Source of the DNA: Candidatus Kaiserbacteria bacterium
GTDB lineage: Bacteria; Patescibacteriota; Minisyncoccia; Phycocordibacterales; UBA918
Assembly (NCBI GenBank): GCA_024653575.1
Contig: JANLIJ010000109.1
Span: 1-33,918, forward strand
Length of the DNA stretch: 33,918 nucleotides
Direction: 5' to 3'
Below are positions 8,839-17,012 of this stretch, in pieces; position 1 is the stretch's first letter, and each line of letters starts with the position of its first letter. The notes below the pieces were generated by a model. The model was given only the letters and a program-made list of their open reading frames with translations. It was not told where the DNA came from and searched no databases. Position numbers and translations under genes: made by a program.

Positions 8839-9909
8839 TCACTTCCCTCGTCCGTAATATTCCTTAAGGAGCTTCACATGCTCATCATACGTTTCGGTAC
8901 AATGAAAGCCGGCTTTTCTGTCATGGAAGTAATACATACAGTTCGTTTCTTTAGGATTGAGTGCTGCGAGAATTGCCTCGAGTGAAGGGTTTGCAATCGG
9001 TGCAGGCGGAAGGCCGACGGTCTTGTATGTGTTGTATACAGAAGCGATGTACTTGTCAGAGGGTATTACTTTCGGCCACCACGGCTCATCGGGGTCACTT
9101 CCCTTTGCATACTGGAGTGTTGCATCAATTTGAAGTCGCATTCCCGAGAAAAGTCTGTTCCAAATGACTCCTGATATGTGTCGCATATCTTCAAAATCAT
9201 ACGCCTCGCGCTCGAGGAGTGAGGCAATGGTGAGCGCATCATTGAGTGGCACCACGGAAGAGACATCTTCGGTATAACGCAAGAGAACCTCCTTCGTGAA
9301 GCGCTCAGTGACAAGGCTGGCAACCTCACTCGGTGTTGCTTTTTTTGCCACTGTGTACGTGCCTGGGTACATTTTTCCATCCTCAATCATCGGCGATCCC
9401 GTCTCTATGAGATTTAGAAACTCCTCACGCTCTAATTTATTCCATGAAAGAATTTCCCCAAAGTGCTCCCCAACTTGCTCCTTTCGCTCTCCAGGCTCGA
9501 TGACAAGAATCCTACTCGAGAGTGAAGCAAGATTTTGATACCAACCAATGAGTGCGAGCCTCCCCATAATTTTACTCAAAAATCCCGCATGCGCGGTCTT
9601 CATTTCACCTCGTGTTGCTACATGTGCATCAAAATAGCTATCGACACCAGGGTTCTCTACAATTTCCTTCTGCTGTGGGTTTACTCCTACCGGAAACTGA
9701 TTTTCATTCCTCATCACCACACTACCCGCCTCATCCTTAATCTCAGTTTGCAACACAACAGCACCTCTCCCCTGCATGACGAAGAGTGCAATGCTCAGAA
9801 CGAGCATTGCAACGAAAGTTGCTCCAGAAATAATTGTTCCTCTTTTGAGGGTAGCGAAAATCAAAGCACCTCGGATTATACCCATTTGTTTTTTAGCATA
9901 TTTCTTCAT
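8839..9909 (-). CDS. mltG: Endolytic murein transglycosylase MltG
   Basis: Cuts nascent glycan strands and so sets their length during cell-wall synthesis. It has 356 residues: a cytoplasmic stretch, one transmembrane helix (about 26-46), a LysM-like region, and the YceG catalytic domain. The likely catalytic glutamate is Glu233 in ASLLEREA. IDATLQYAKG, YNTYKTVGLPPAPIANPSLEAI and ALNP are family signatures. It is the last gene of the minus-strand run, and its -10 box (TATAAT, 9927-9932) overlaps the stop codon of the phosphatase gene, so it can be transcribed on its own with a leader of about 10 nt. Confidence 0.93.
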   Translation of the reverse strand: MKKYAKKQMGIIRGALIFATLKRGTIISGATFVAMLVLSIALFVMQGRGAVVLQTEIKDEAGSVVMRNENQFPVGVNPQQKEIVENPGVDSYFDAHVATRGEMKTAHAGFLSKIMGRLALIGWYQNLASLSSRILVIEPGERKEQVGEHFGEILSWNKLEREEFLNLIETGSPMIEDGKMYPGTYTVAKKATPSEVASLVTERFTKEVLLRYTEDVSSVVPLNDALTIASLLEREAYDFEDMRHISGVIWNRLFSGMRLQIDATLQYAKGSDPDEPWWPKVIPSDKYIASVYNTYKTVGLPPAPIANPSLEAILAALNPKETNCMYYFHDRKAGFHCTETYDEHVKLLKEYYGRGK

Positions 9910-9927
9910 TGTTCTGAATCTACTTGA

Positions 9928-10557
9928 TTATACCCCATCAACAAGTCTCCATGCACACACGTTGCCAGATGACCTTCCCAGAAATTCAACATGGACAATG
10001 CCAGTATTCTCCATCTTTTCAATATGGAGGAACGTGAGGAGTAAATCACGGATATCAAGCATCCTATTTTTGCACATATATGAAACCATAATGTTTATAA
10101 ATACCGTGTGAGAGACAACAACAACTGAATTGTATTCCTTTTCAAGGGATTCAATGTATGCAAGTGCACGCTGTGCCCTATCGCTAATATCTCCAAAATT
10201 CTCAGCATCCTTATATCGCCATGATGCATTATTCTTATGCAAAACTGAACCAATCACATACCAGAGTGTTTCAATATGAAAATGAGACTTCCCATAGAGC
10301 GATGAGGGTCGTTCAATTTCATAAAAGAGACCGTTCACCTGTGGCGTAAGCCCCACACACTGCCCAATCACTCCTGCCGTTTCGCGTGCACGGGTATACT
10401 CACTCGTGATAAGCAAGTCTGGATTTACTGCGCGAAGATACTCAGCAACCGTCGCTGATTGGTCTCTTCCTTTTGGTGAAAGCGATGTATTGGGTGATTG
10501 ATGAACGTTCTTTTTATTCAAAAGTGTCTCACCGTGTCGTACAAAGTATACGTGCAT
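9928..10557 (-). CDS. Histidine phosphatase family protein
   Basis: A 209-residue member of the phosphoglycerate mutase-like superfamily. The catalytic VRHGETLLN motif is at residues 6-14, the second arginine region in TSEYTRARETA, and the distal histidine in VVVVSHTVF near residue 149. Members act as phosphatases on sugar phosphates, alpha-ribazole phosphate or other small substrates, or as mutases. Nothing in the sequence fixes the substrate. It starts 5 bases after dnaX ends, so it belongs to the same operon. Confidence 0.85.
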   Translation of the reverse strand: MHVYFVRHGETLLNKKNVHQSPNTSLSPKGRDQSATVAEYLRAVNPDLLITSEYTRARETAGVIGQCVGLTPQVNGLFYEIERPSSLYGKSHFHIETLWYVIGSVLHKNNASWRYKDAENFGDISDRAQRALAYIESLEKEYNSVVVVSHTVFINIMVSYMCKNRMLDIRDLLLTFLHIEKMENTGIVHVEFLGRSSGNVCAWRLVDGV

Positions 10558-10562
10558 ATAAA

Positions 10563-11597
10563 TTATGAACAGTGATCAATGAGGAGCATCTCGAGTGGCA
10601 ATTCTGAGATGGAGCTCTTCCCAAGATATACCGAGGATTCAATAAGTTTCAGTACTAGGTGTGAATTAATGGGTGACCCCTGTGCTCCCGCAAAAGCAAT
10701 AAGTGACTGCCGATCTTCATCACCATATTGCGCAAGAAGCTCATCGGTGTTTTTTGGATTATAGCGAAGCATCATTACTGTCCGCACCCGCTCAAGGAGC
10801 AGTGTATAAAAAAGCTTCATATCCACGTGTGAATCTGATGCTGAACTGAGCGCAGAGAGTCCCATCTCTAAGTCTTTTTCTGCGAGCGCAGTAAGGAGTG
10901 CACGGAGCGTAACGTTCTTTGGAGCACCGACGATGGTGGACACTTCATCTGCGGTGAGTGTTTCATCACCAGAGGCCATCATGACCTTTTGTGTGATGCC
11001 AAGCGCATCACGATACGAACCATCTGCGGCGAGCGCAATAACATCCGCAGCATCCTTAAGGAGACTAAACTTCTCTTTCTTTGCAACTGCAATTACGGTG
11101 TCCCGAAGTTCCTCGCGCGTTGGTGCACGAAATTCAAACACCTGACAACGCGAGGTGATAGTATCGAGAAGCTTATCCCGCTCTGTCGTCGCAAGAATAA
11201 AAATGACATGCTGTGGTGGCTCTTCGAGTGTCTTCAAGAGTGCATTGAAAGCCTCCTTCGTAAGCATATGAACCTCATCGATGATGTACACCTTGTATGG
11301 TGACTCAAAAGGCATCGTATGCACTGCATCACGAAGTGAGCGGATATCGTCAATGCCTCTGTTTGAGGCAGCGTCTATTTCATAGATATCGACATCATGT
11401 GCTCCTACTGCATGCGCAAATATTCTCGCAACGGTGGTCTTCCCAGTTCCTCTTCCGCCTGTAAACAAGAGCGCATGGGGAATCATCTTCTTTGAAAGTG
11501 CGCCGGTGAGGACGGTAATGATATGCTCCTGATTTCTAACTTCATCGAAACTCGATGGGCGATATTTTCGATAGAGCGCAAGTGAAATGTCTGTCAT
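10563..11597 (-). CDS. dnaX: DNA polymerase III clamp-loader subunit (DnaX, gamma-like)
   Basis: ATPase of the clamp loader that places the sliding clamp on DNA. Walker A GGRGTGKT (47-54), Walker B IIDEVH (Asp107, Glu108), the LLKTLEEPP motif and sensor region TSRCQVFEF are present, followed by the three-helix collar (about 220-340). At 344 residues it ends after the collar and lacks the tau-specific extension that binds helicase and polymerase. The usual four-cysteine zinc module between the P-loop and EIDAAS is missing: AHAVGAHDVDIYEIDAAS is directly fused. Its ATG overlaps the stop of the carboxypeptidase gene (ATGA), implying coupling. Confidence 0.93.
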   Translation of the reverse strand: MTDISLALYRKYRPSSFDEVRNQEHIITVLTGALSKKMIPHALLFTGGRGTGKTTVARIFAHAVGAHDVDIYEIDAASNRGIDDIRSLRDAVHTMPFESPYKVYIIDEVHMLTKEAFNALLKTLEEPPQHVIFILATTERDKLLDTITSRCQVFEFRAPTREELRDTVIAVAKKEKFSLLKDAADVIALAADGSYRDALGITQKVMMASGDETLTADEVSTIVGAPKNVTLRALLTALAEKDLEMGLSALSSASDSHVDMKLFYTLLLERVRTVMMLRYNPKNTDELLAQYGDEDRQSLIAFAGAQGSPINSHLVLKLIESSVYLGKSSISELPLEMLLIDHCS

Positions 11598-12469
11598 TGC
11601 GCCATTATATCAGAACTGTCTCGAATGCTCTCCCCAAAACGTTGGAGTTCTTGAATATCACTCCGCAAATCAGCACTGCCGAGTAATACAATACCAATTT
11701 CACCACGAGAAGAATCGTCTGTGAAGGAGCCAACGAACGTACGCTCTGCCTCGTCGGTAAATCCCTGCTTTCCTCCACTGAATGAGTTAAACGCTCTTCC
11801 GGGGTTATTATTCACGTACCCAGTGTTGTCAGTGATGAATGTGTCCACCTGCGTAATATCGAGGAGATGTGGCTCATCCAGTTTGAGGTGTGCGTAGTAT
11901 CGTGCAAGTTCACGGACTGTTGAAACATTTTGTGCACTGAGACCAGAACCATCATAAATCTTTGTGTTATTAAGACTGAGTGACTCAGTGATTGAAGAAA
12001 TTGTTGTCGCGTATTCAACACCAAGATATCGCTTAATCGCATAGGCAGCGTCATTTGATGATTCAAGAAGAAGTGGGTAGAGGAGTTCATATGGTGACAC
12101 CGACTCTCCATACACGAGCTTCCCTGCTCTCCCCTCGGTATCTATGTCAGCGCGAGTAATTTGAAAAACATCATTCTTGTGTGCACTCATGAGGACAACC
12201 TCTCCGGTAAATAATTTTGTGATGGAAGCGATAGGTTTAACGTGATCAATATTTTTTCCCTCCACAACCTCACCAGTGCCAACATCAAAGACTCCCCACG
12301 CATCAGCGGTTACCGAGGGAGCAAAATGGGCATCCTTTTTCTCTTTGGATATATATTGTTGAGACGGGAGTGTCATAAGAACAACTGAAGCTACTATCCC
12401 AAGAAGCAACGCTGAAAATATTCCGTAGGTAAGTACCCGTTTTGAAAACAACAGTAGGTATTTGGTCAT
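11594..12469 (-). CDS. D-alanyl-D-alanine carboxypeptidase (S11, PBP5-like)
   Basis: Trims the terminal D-alanine of peptidoglycan stem peptides, limiting cross-linking. From the ATG at 12469 it has 291 residues: an N-terminal signal-anchor helix (about 11-33) and the penicillin-binding fold with SITK (Ser82, Lys85), SSN (137-139) and KQG (234-236, in place of the common KTG). The track ORF extends 60 codons upstream across the preceding gene; that part is a basic out-of-frame shadow. A TATGCT box 8 nt before 12469 supports the shorter protein. It is coupled to dnaX by an ATGA overlap, an odd pairing of wall and replication genes. Confidence 0.88.
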   Translation of the reverse strand: MTKYLLLFSKRVLTYGIFSALLLGIVASVVLMTLPSQQYISKEKKDAHFAPSVTADAWGVFDVGTGEVVEGKNIDHVKPIASITKLFTGEVVLMSAHKNDVFQITRADIDTEGRAGKLVYGESVSPYELLYPLLLESSNDAAYAIKRYLGVEYATTISSITESLSLNNTKIYDGSGLSAQNVSTVRELARYYAHLKLDEPHLLDITQVDTFITDNTGYVNNNPGRAFNSFSGGKQGFTDEAERTFVGSFTDDSSRGEIGIVLLGSADLRSDIQELQRFGESIRDSSDIMAQ

Positions 12470-12477
12470 GTCATAAC

Positions 12478-12483
12478 AGCATA
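12478..12483 (-). promoter_or_regulatory. -10 box of the D,D-carboxypeptidase gene
   Basis: TATGCT on the minus strand ends 8 nt before the ATG at 12469, again a leaderless-type arrangement. It overlaps the foot of the neighbouring GC-rich hairpin. Confidence 0.4.
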
Positions 12484-12506
12484 CCGCGCCCCAGAGGAGC
12501 GCGGTA
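12482..12506 (-). terminator. GC-rich hairpin after the H1-like gene
   Basis: TACCGCGC and GCGCGGTA pair around a 9-nt loop, 34 bases after the stop of the H1-like gene. There is no clear T-run on the minus strand, so termination strength is doubtful. Confidence 0.4.
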
Positions 12507-12539
12507 GTGCTTTCTTCTATTATCTCGGTGAGAAACGAC

Positions 12540-13016
12540 CTACTTCTTCTTTGGAGCAACTTTAGCTGGTGCCTTCTTCGGTGCAACCTTAGCTCCCGCC
12601 TTCTTGGCAACAGCTTTTTTTGTAACGGTCGCAACGGCAGTACCAACAACCTTCTTTATAGCCTTACTCTTTTGGAGCTTTGTCCAGTGCTCGTGCATTT
12701 CCTTTTGGAAATCTTTCACTTCGCCTGCAGTAGCACTCTTCACGGTTCCGTATGCCTTACTTGCAGTTTCTACAAGCGCTCGGTACTCATCTTCTGTTAT
12801 CTCCTCAGCCTTCTCGAGCGCTTCAAGCACTTCACCCTTCGCCTTGAGCATCCATCCTTTTACTTTCTTTCGATTCTGATTTGCATTCTTGCTTCCATAC
12901 AAGAAGTAAGCTCCCGCTGCGGTAACTGCCGCTGCGGTAAGTCCAAAACCTATTCCCATCTTTTCTGCTGAACTTAACCCCTTCTTAGATTTTTTCTCTG
13001 CCATATTATGCTTCAT
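12540..13016 (-). CDS. Small membrane protein with histone H1-like Lys/Ala/Pro tail
   Basis: 158 residues: a lysine-rich start, one transmembrane or hydrophobic segment (about 20-40, GIGFGLTAAAVTAAGAYFLYG), a charged helical middle (about 45-115), and a strongly basic tail (about 120-158) of KKAVAKK and PKKAPAKVAPKKK repeats like histone H1 or bacterial HctB-type tails. The tail would bind DNA or another polyanion; the hydrophobic helix suggests membrane tethering, as in YtxH-like proteins. The role is unknown; a membrane-nucleoid link is inference. The start at 13016 is chosen over 13004 because it sits exactly after the TAACGGG motif, as in two other genes here. Confidence 0.65.
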   Translation of the reverse strand: MKHNMAEKKSKKGLSSAEKMGIGFGLTAAAVTAAGAYFLYGSKNANQNRKKVKGWMLKAKGEVLEALEKAEEITEDEYRALVETASKAYGTVKSATAGEVKDFQKEMHEHWTKLQKSKAIKKVVGTAVATVTKKAVAKKAGAKVAPKKAPAKVAPKKK

Positions 13017-13186
13017 CCCGTTAGAGTTAGGAAGTGTTTAAATATTTGATATCTACACCCCTAACAGATTCTTATAAATTGTCTTCACTTACAAACACTT
13101 CCGTTAAAGCATCTGACCCTCCTTACCATATATAAATATACATTATTTGATACTGGTGTGTTGGGAATGTCACAAACTCTAACGGG
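13017..13186 (-). promoter_or_regulatory. TAACGGG-type structured leader, copy 1 (170 nt)
   Basis: On the minus strand the RNA begins CCCGTTAGAGTT and ends AACTCTAACGGG directly before the ATG at 13016, a perfect 12-bp closing stem. Its 5' arm contains the last codon and the TAG stop of the upstream 104-residue gene. Inside are a second pairing (GGAAGTGTTT with AAACACTTCC), a competing TAACGG that could also pair with the 5' arm, and a two-codon frame after a good ribosome-binding site (AAGGAGG...ATGCTTTAA). See findings. Confidence 0.55.
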
Positions 13187-13493
13187 ATTCATCATTAATT
13201 TTTAATTCTGTATTCCGCCCCGCTGTCTTGGCCTTTGACGTAGTTCTCTTCGGGGAACCGGTGATTGCCCTAATGATATTACGAATGAAGCCTTCTTGTG
13301 CGAAAAAACTTCGTAGCTGTTGCATGTCCTCAGCAATAATCTCCGTACCCGCATCAATGCGATCGACAATACGACGCAGTGATATGAGAACTTTGATTGC
13401 ATGGAAGAGCACAACACAAAGAATCGCAGAGCAAACAATGACCGCTATTCCCGTTATGAAAAAGAATATGTCTGCATGTAGAACCTCACTCAT
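13179..13493 (-). CDS. Small single-helix membrane protein, unknown function
   Basis: 104 residues: one strong N-terminal transmembrane helix (about 9-33, FFFITGIAVIVCSAILCVVLFHAI), then a cytoplasmic amphipathic region (VLISLRRIVDRIDAGTEIIAEDMQQLRSFF) and a basic tail (TGSPKRTTSKAKTAGR). It resembles small DUF948-like proteins by layout only. The neighbouring gene also encodes a small membrane protein with a basic tail, and both follow the same type of structured leader, so they are probably co-regulated. The ATG at 13493 comes immediately after TAACGGG. Confidence 0.6.
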   Translation of the reverse strand: MSEVLHADIFFFITGIAVIVCSAILCVVLFHAIKVLISLRRIVDRIDAGTEIIAEDMQQLRSFFAQEGFIRNIIRAITGSPKRTTSKAKTAGRNTELKINDESR

Positions 13494-13605
13494 CCCGTTA
13501 GAAGTAGGTTGCGATTGCTATTAATACACACGAGGTTGCGAAATGACTCTCAGCAAGGAATCGCCAGACAATGTGTGATGTCCCGTAACCGCAACTTCTA
13601 ACGGG
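13494..13605 (-). promoter_or_regulatory. TAACGGG-type structured leader, copy 2 (112 nt)
   Basis: Minus-strand RNA from CCCGTTAGAAGT to ACTTCTAACGGG, ending at the ATG of the 104-residue gene. The closing stem can extend through GTTGCG/CGCAAC, and the CGCAACCT strand is present twice, so two alternative partners exist. An internal TTACGGG, 18 nt from the 5' end, could also capture the CCCGT arm. A TAGAAT box lies about 14 nt upstream of the element, so the transcript would begin just before it. Confidence 0.6.
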
Positions 13606-13638
13606 ACTCATGTCCTTACATTCTATCAGATTTCTGGA

Positions 13639-14703
13639 TTATGTGTGTATTCCCTCTTTTAAAAATCTGTTTACAACCACCTCAAGTCCGTCACTATTTT
13701 CAACTTCCATGAGCATTGCTCGCAATTCTCGTGCCCCATCAAAGTCGTGCACGTAAGATTTGAAATGTTTTTTCATAAGCGCAAAGTTCTTGTGGGGGAG
13801 AATCTCCTCAAAAAGCCGTGCGTGTTCAACCAAGACCTGCAGTTGCTCAGCAAGTGAGACGTGTTCTATCGGGTAAGAAGTTATTCGCCCATCCCGCGAC
13901 TTCTTTGGATTGAAGAGCCATGGATTTCCAAAAATAGCACGCCCAAGCATCACCCCATCGGCACCAGTCTCCTCAGCCTTTCTATACGCATCGTCGAGTG
14001 ACGTCACATCACCATTTCCAAAAATAAGCGTTCGTTCCTCATCAGGGTGTTCTTTTTGCCACTCTTCATTCTGGATCTCATTTCGCAAGGCGACCGCTTC
14101 AGCAACATGCTCCCAGCGTGCAGGAACTTTCGACATTTCCTTTCTCGTGCGTGCATGTATGGTAATGACCGCCGGATTTTCACTGAGAAGTGCAGGAAGC
14201 CATGTAGAAAGTTCGTTTTTAAGATATCCGATTCTCGTCTTTACAGAAACAGGAATCCCCTGAGCTCCGCGCTTCGCCGCACGAATTATTTCACGCGCTT
14301 TATCGGGCGTCTTTATCATTGCAGAGCCACATCCTTGTTTCTCGATCGAGCGATCAGGGCACCCCATATTGATATCAATTCCATCAAAGCCAAGTTCTCG
14401 ACAGAGTGCCGACGCTTGCTCCATATGTTCTGGATTTGATGAAAAAAGCTGTGCAACTATTGGTCGCTCTTCGTCAGAATATTGCAGGTCAGCCATAAGT
14501 TTCTTCTTCCCCTCCTCCGGCGCACGGACGAGACCATCGGCAGAAACAAACTCTGTCCACATGACGTCTGGCCCACCCTGCGTCCCGTCCTTACGCGTAT
14601 GCCGAGAATATTTGGCTATCATACGACGAAATGACGCATCGGTGACATCAGCCATCGGTGCGAGCACAATAATTGGTTTTGGTAATGTGTGCCAAAATGA
14701 CAT
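13639..14703 (-). CDS. dus: tRNA-dihydrouridine synthase
   Basis: Flavoenzyme that reduces uridines in the tRNA D loop. It has 354 residues with the FMN-binding TIM-barrel start (IIVLAPMADVTDASFR), the catalytic cysteine in INMGCPDRS (Cys115), VKTRIG, ITIHARTR, the GNGDVTS phosphate-binding loop and GADGVMLGRAIFGNPW. A short C-terminal helical domain follows. The subfamily (DusA, B or C) is not decided by these motifs; DusB-like is most likely. It lies 24 bases after ftsQ and is followed by the structured leader of the next gene. Confidence 0.93.
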   Translation of the reverse strand: MSFWHTLPKPIIVLAPMADVTDASFRRMIAKYSRHTRKDGTQGGPDVMWTEFVSADGLVRAPEEGKKKLMADLQYSDEERPIVAQLFSSNPEHMEQASALCRELGFDGIDINMGCPDRSIEKQGCGSAMIKTPDKAREIIRAAKRGAQGIPVSVKTRIGYLKNELSTWLPALLSENPAVITIHARTRKEMSKVPARWEHVAEAVALRNEIQNEEWQKEHPDEERTLIFGNGDVTSLDDAYRKAEETGADGVMLGRAIFGNPWLFNPKKSRDGRITSYPIEHVSLAEQLQVLVEHARLFEEILPHKNFALMKKHFKSYVHDFDGARELRAMLMEVENSDGLEVVVNRFLKEGIHT

Positions 14704-14727
14704 AGGTAGTTGATACCACGTTTTATG

Positions 14728-15600
14728 CTATTCAGGAAGAGTCGTGGTACTGAGAGACTGTGTTGAGGTTGCAACGCTCATCTCCTCATTCACATACGCT
14801 TTATTACCAAAGCGTAAATCAATGTAGTTAAAATTCCCCGGTTGTATATCTCTAAACTCTGGTGATGCAAGTATTACCTTTAAGTTCTCAAATGCGGTGT
14901 CCATATCATTCCCGAGAGAAAGGAAAACCATTCCTCCTCCATGGAGACTAATTTCAATGTCACCATTTTTCTTGTGAAGCAGTGATGCCGTACGAAATCC
15001 AAACTCTTCTTCAATGTGCATAACAAACGCATCGATGCGCGCGAGTACATTTGCATCAATAATCGTCCCCTTCTCTATTTCGTCTCGTGCTTCCATATAG
15101 TGCCGAACAAGCGCCCCGCCGTTGAGTTCAGGTGCCTTAGTAAAGGCATACCCATTTTCAGTAATGAAAAGACATTCTTCTGGCGCATTTTGTGCGCACG
15201 AGAGTGCATGTGGGACGTACTCACTGAAGGTGACCGCAATAGCATTCCTCGATGTACGTTCAAGGTATATGTTATACAGTCGTTCATTCTTCTCGAGGAC
15301 TTCAACAATGCGATTGTGTGGATAGAGGTATATAAAATGTTTTGGAACAATGAGGAAATACGCACCGGTGAGCTCCTGTTCTATTTGCCCGCGAATCTCA
15401 TCATGGGAAATGGTCTCACCACCACTCACAGAAATCTCTGTAATGGTAAACATGTTGAGCCGAGTGGCATACCAAATAAGCGCAATGACTGCACCGAGTA
15501 CAAGGAGACTGAGAAAACCAAGAAAAAATTGCCAATAGAAACTCGTTCTATCTTCCTTTCGCACGCGCGTGCGTATTCCCTTTTCTATGATACGAGCCAC
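14728..15600 (-). CDS. ftsQ: FtsQ/DivIB-like cell division protein
   Basis: 290 residues with a cytoplasmic basic start, one transmembrane helix (about 24-46), a POTRA-like domain beginning at FTITEISVSGGETISHDEI (about 50-120), and a beta-rich FtsQ domain with YLERTSRNAIAVTFSEYVP. The C-terminal tail is short and Ser/Thr-rich. FtsQ bridges early and late divisome proteins. Sequence identity in this family is always low, so the call rests on layout and the POTRA pattern. The start is GTG at 15600, 5 bases after the serS stop, with AGAGG just before it. Confidence 0.8.
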   Translation of the reverse strand: MARIIEKGIRTRVRKEDRTSFYWQFFLGFLSLLVLGAVIALIWYATRLNMFTITEISVSGGETISHDEIRGQIEQELTGAYFLIVPKHFIYLYPHNRIVEVLEKNERLYNIYLERTSRNAIAVTFSEYVPHALSCAQNAPEECLFITENGYAFTKAPELNGGALVRHYMEARDEIEKGTIIDANVLARIDAFVMHIEEEFGFRTASLLHKKNGDIEISLHGGGMVFLSLGNDMDTAFENLKVILASPEFRDIQPGNFNYIDLRFGNKAYVNEEMSVATSTQSLSTTTLPE

Positions 15601-15605
15601 AACCT

Positions 15606-16868
15606 CTATTGTAGTACATCAGAACCAAAATATGGAGCTAGTGCCGGAGGAATTTTCACTGTTCCGTCTGCTTGTTGGAAATTCTCCACAAGAGAAACGA
15701 GGATGCGCGGTGTGGGTATTGCAGTACAGTTGAGCGAGTGTACATACCTTAGTTTTCCATTCTCATCCTTGTAGCGAATGTTAAATCGTCGTGCTTGGAA
15801 ATCATGGAAGTATGAAGCTGAACTGATTTCACGATACTTTTCTTCACCAGGGACCCAGAGCTCAATGTCATATTTCTTCACCTGCCCCTGACCGAGGTCA
15901 CCACCACAGTTGATAACGGTACGGTACGGAATGCCGAGAGACTCGATAAATTCTTCAGTATTCTTATTGAGCCACTCATGCCACTTCACCGATTCCTCAT
16001 GGCTTGCTTCACAGAGAAGTACCTGTTCGAGTTTATAGAATTCGTGCACACGGATGAGACCCTTCGTATCCTTTCCGTGACTTCCGGCTTCACGACGGAA
16101 ACATGGTGAGAATGAAAGCCATTTGATGGGGAGCTCACTTCGGTCGAGCACATCGTCTGCGTAGTACCCCATGGTAGAAACCTCTGCAGTTCCGACGAGA
16201 TAATCCTCATCCTGCGTTTTATAGACATCCTCCGCATCGTTGGGAAGATGCCCTGTCCCATAGAGATTACTCTTTCGTACAATTGCAGGAACGATGAGTG
16301 GATCAAAGCCTCGATCCAAGAAAAACTTCTGTGCGTAGTTCCAAATCGCCCATGAGAGGCGTGCTCCACCTTTCTGAAGGTAGTATCCACGAAAACCATG
16401 AACCTTCGTACCACGTTCAAAATCGACGATGCCAAGTGTCGTCATGATGTCCACATGACTCTTTGGAGTAAATGGGAATATCGTTTTCTCTCCCCAGGTC
16501 TTTATTTCCTTATTCTCTGAATCATCTTTCCCGTCTGGAACTGACATATCGGGAATGTTGGGCACCTGAAGCATGAGCTCTTGCCATTTTCGCATAACCT
16601 CCTTGAGCTCTTCCTCCTCTTTCTGGATTTCTTCTTTCAAAATCTTCATTTCAGCGATGAGCTGTGCACGAGCAGATTCATCCGTTGCGAGCGCAACTTC
16701 ACGAGAAACGGTATTTTGCTCTGCTTTCTTTGCTTCCACAGACAAAAGTATCTGCTTGCGTGAATCGTCGAGCGCAATAAGCCCGTCGAGATCGACAGTC
16801 ATGTTCTTTTTAGTTGCCCCCATCTTCACGAGGTCAAGGTTCTCCCGAATGAATTTGATATCTAACAT
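15606..16868 (-). CDS. serS: Seryl-tRNA synthetase
   Basis: Charges tRNA-Ser with serine. At 420 residues it has the usual length. The N-terminal long coiled-coil arm (about 30-105, KKAEQNTVSREVALATDESA onward) binds the tRNA long arm. The class II core shows motif 2 (FSPCFRREAGSHGKDTKGL) and motif 3 (TPRILVSLVENFQ), with the start MLDIKFIRENLDLVK typical of SerS. A well-formed promoter precedes it (TTGAGT, 17 bp, TATAAT at 16889-16894), giving a leader of about 13 nt. It heads the serS-ftsQ-dus run. Confidence 0.96.
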   Translation of the reverse strand: MLDIKFIRENLDLVKMGATKKNMTVDLDGLIALDDSRKQILLSVEAKKAEQNTVSREVALATDESARAQLIAEMKILKEEIQKEEEELKEVMRKWQELMLQVPNIPDMSVPDGKDDSENKEIKTWGEKTIFPFTPKSHVDIMTTLGIVDFERGTKVHGFRGYYLQKGGARLSWAIWNYAQKFFLDRGFDPLIVPAIVRKSNLYGTGHLPNDAEDVYKTQDEDYLVGTAEVSTMGYYADDVLDRSELPIKWLSFSPCFRREAGSHGKDTKGLIRVHEFYKLEQVLLCEASHEESVKWHEWLNKNTEEFIESLGIPYRTVINCGGDLGQGQVKKYDIELWVPGEEKYREISSASYFHDFQARRFNIRYKDENGKLRYVHSLNCTAIPTPRILVSLVENFQQADGTVKIPPALAPYFGSDVLQ

Positions 16869-16888
16869 AGTATTAAAACTAGACGCAT

Positions 16889-16917
16889 ATTATACGCATT
16901 TTTTCCAAATTACTCAA
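16889..16917 (-). promoter_or_regulatory. serS promoter (TTGAGT-17-TATAAT)
   Basis: -35 TTGAGT (16912-16917) and -10 TATAAT (16889-16894) on the minus strand with a 17-bp spacer. The entire stretch is nearly identical to the promoter of the adjacent UMF1 transporter gene (18283-18311), spacer included. Confidence 0.65.
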
Positions 16918-16920
16918 AAA

Positions 16921-16985
16921 TCAAAGGTCGGACATCCGATGTCCGACCTTTGAGTACACATTACCGAGGTCCGACCTCGGTAATG
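16921..16985 (-). terminator. Two tandem palindromes after the UMF1 transporter gene
   Basis: Palindrome one (16921-16953) pairs 16 bases on each side around a single C; palindrome two (16959-16985) pairs 13 on each side. Both contain GTCCGACCT. They lie downstream of the transporter stop and directly upstream of the serS promoter, so they probably insulate serS. Dyads this perfect could also be protein-binding sites. Confidence 0.6.
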
Positions 16986-17012
16986 AACTAGATTTCCAGA
17001 AACAAATTTAGA

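Noticed and set aside
12470-12649. N-terminal extension of the carboxypeptidase ORF (Arg/Leu-rich)
   Set aside because: It is the H1-like coding region in another frame; a signal-anchor start with a -10 box begins at 12469.
15016-15774. 252-residue plus-strand ORF
   Set aside because: It lies antisense to ftsQ and the end of serS, both of which have clear family motifs.
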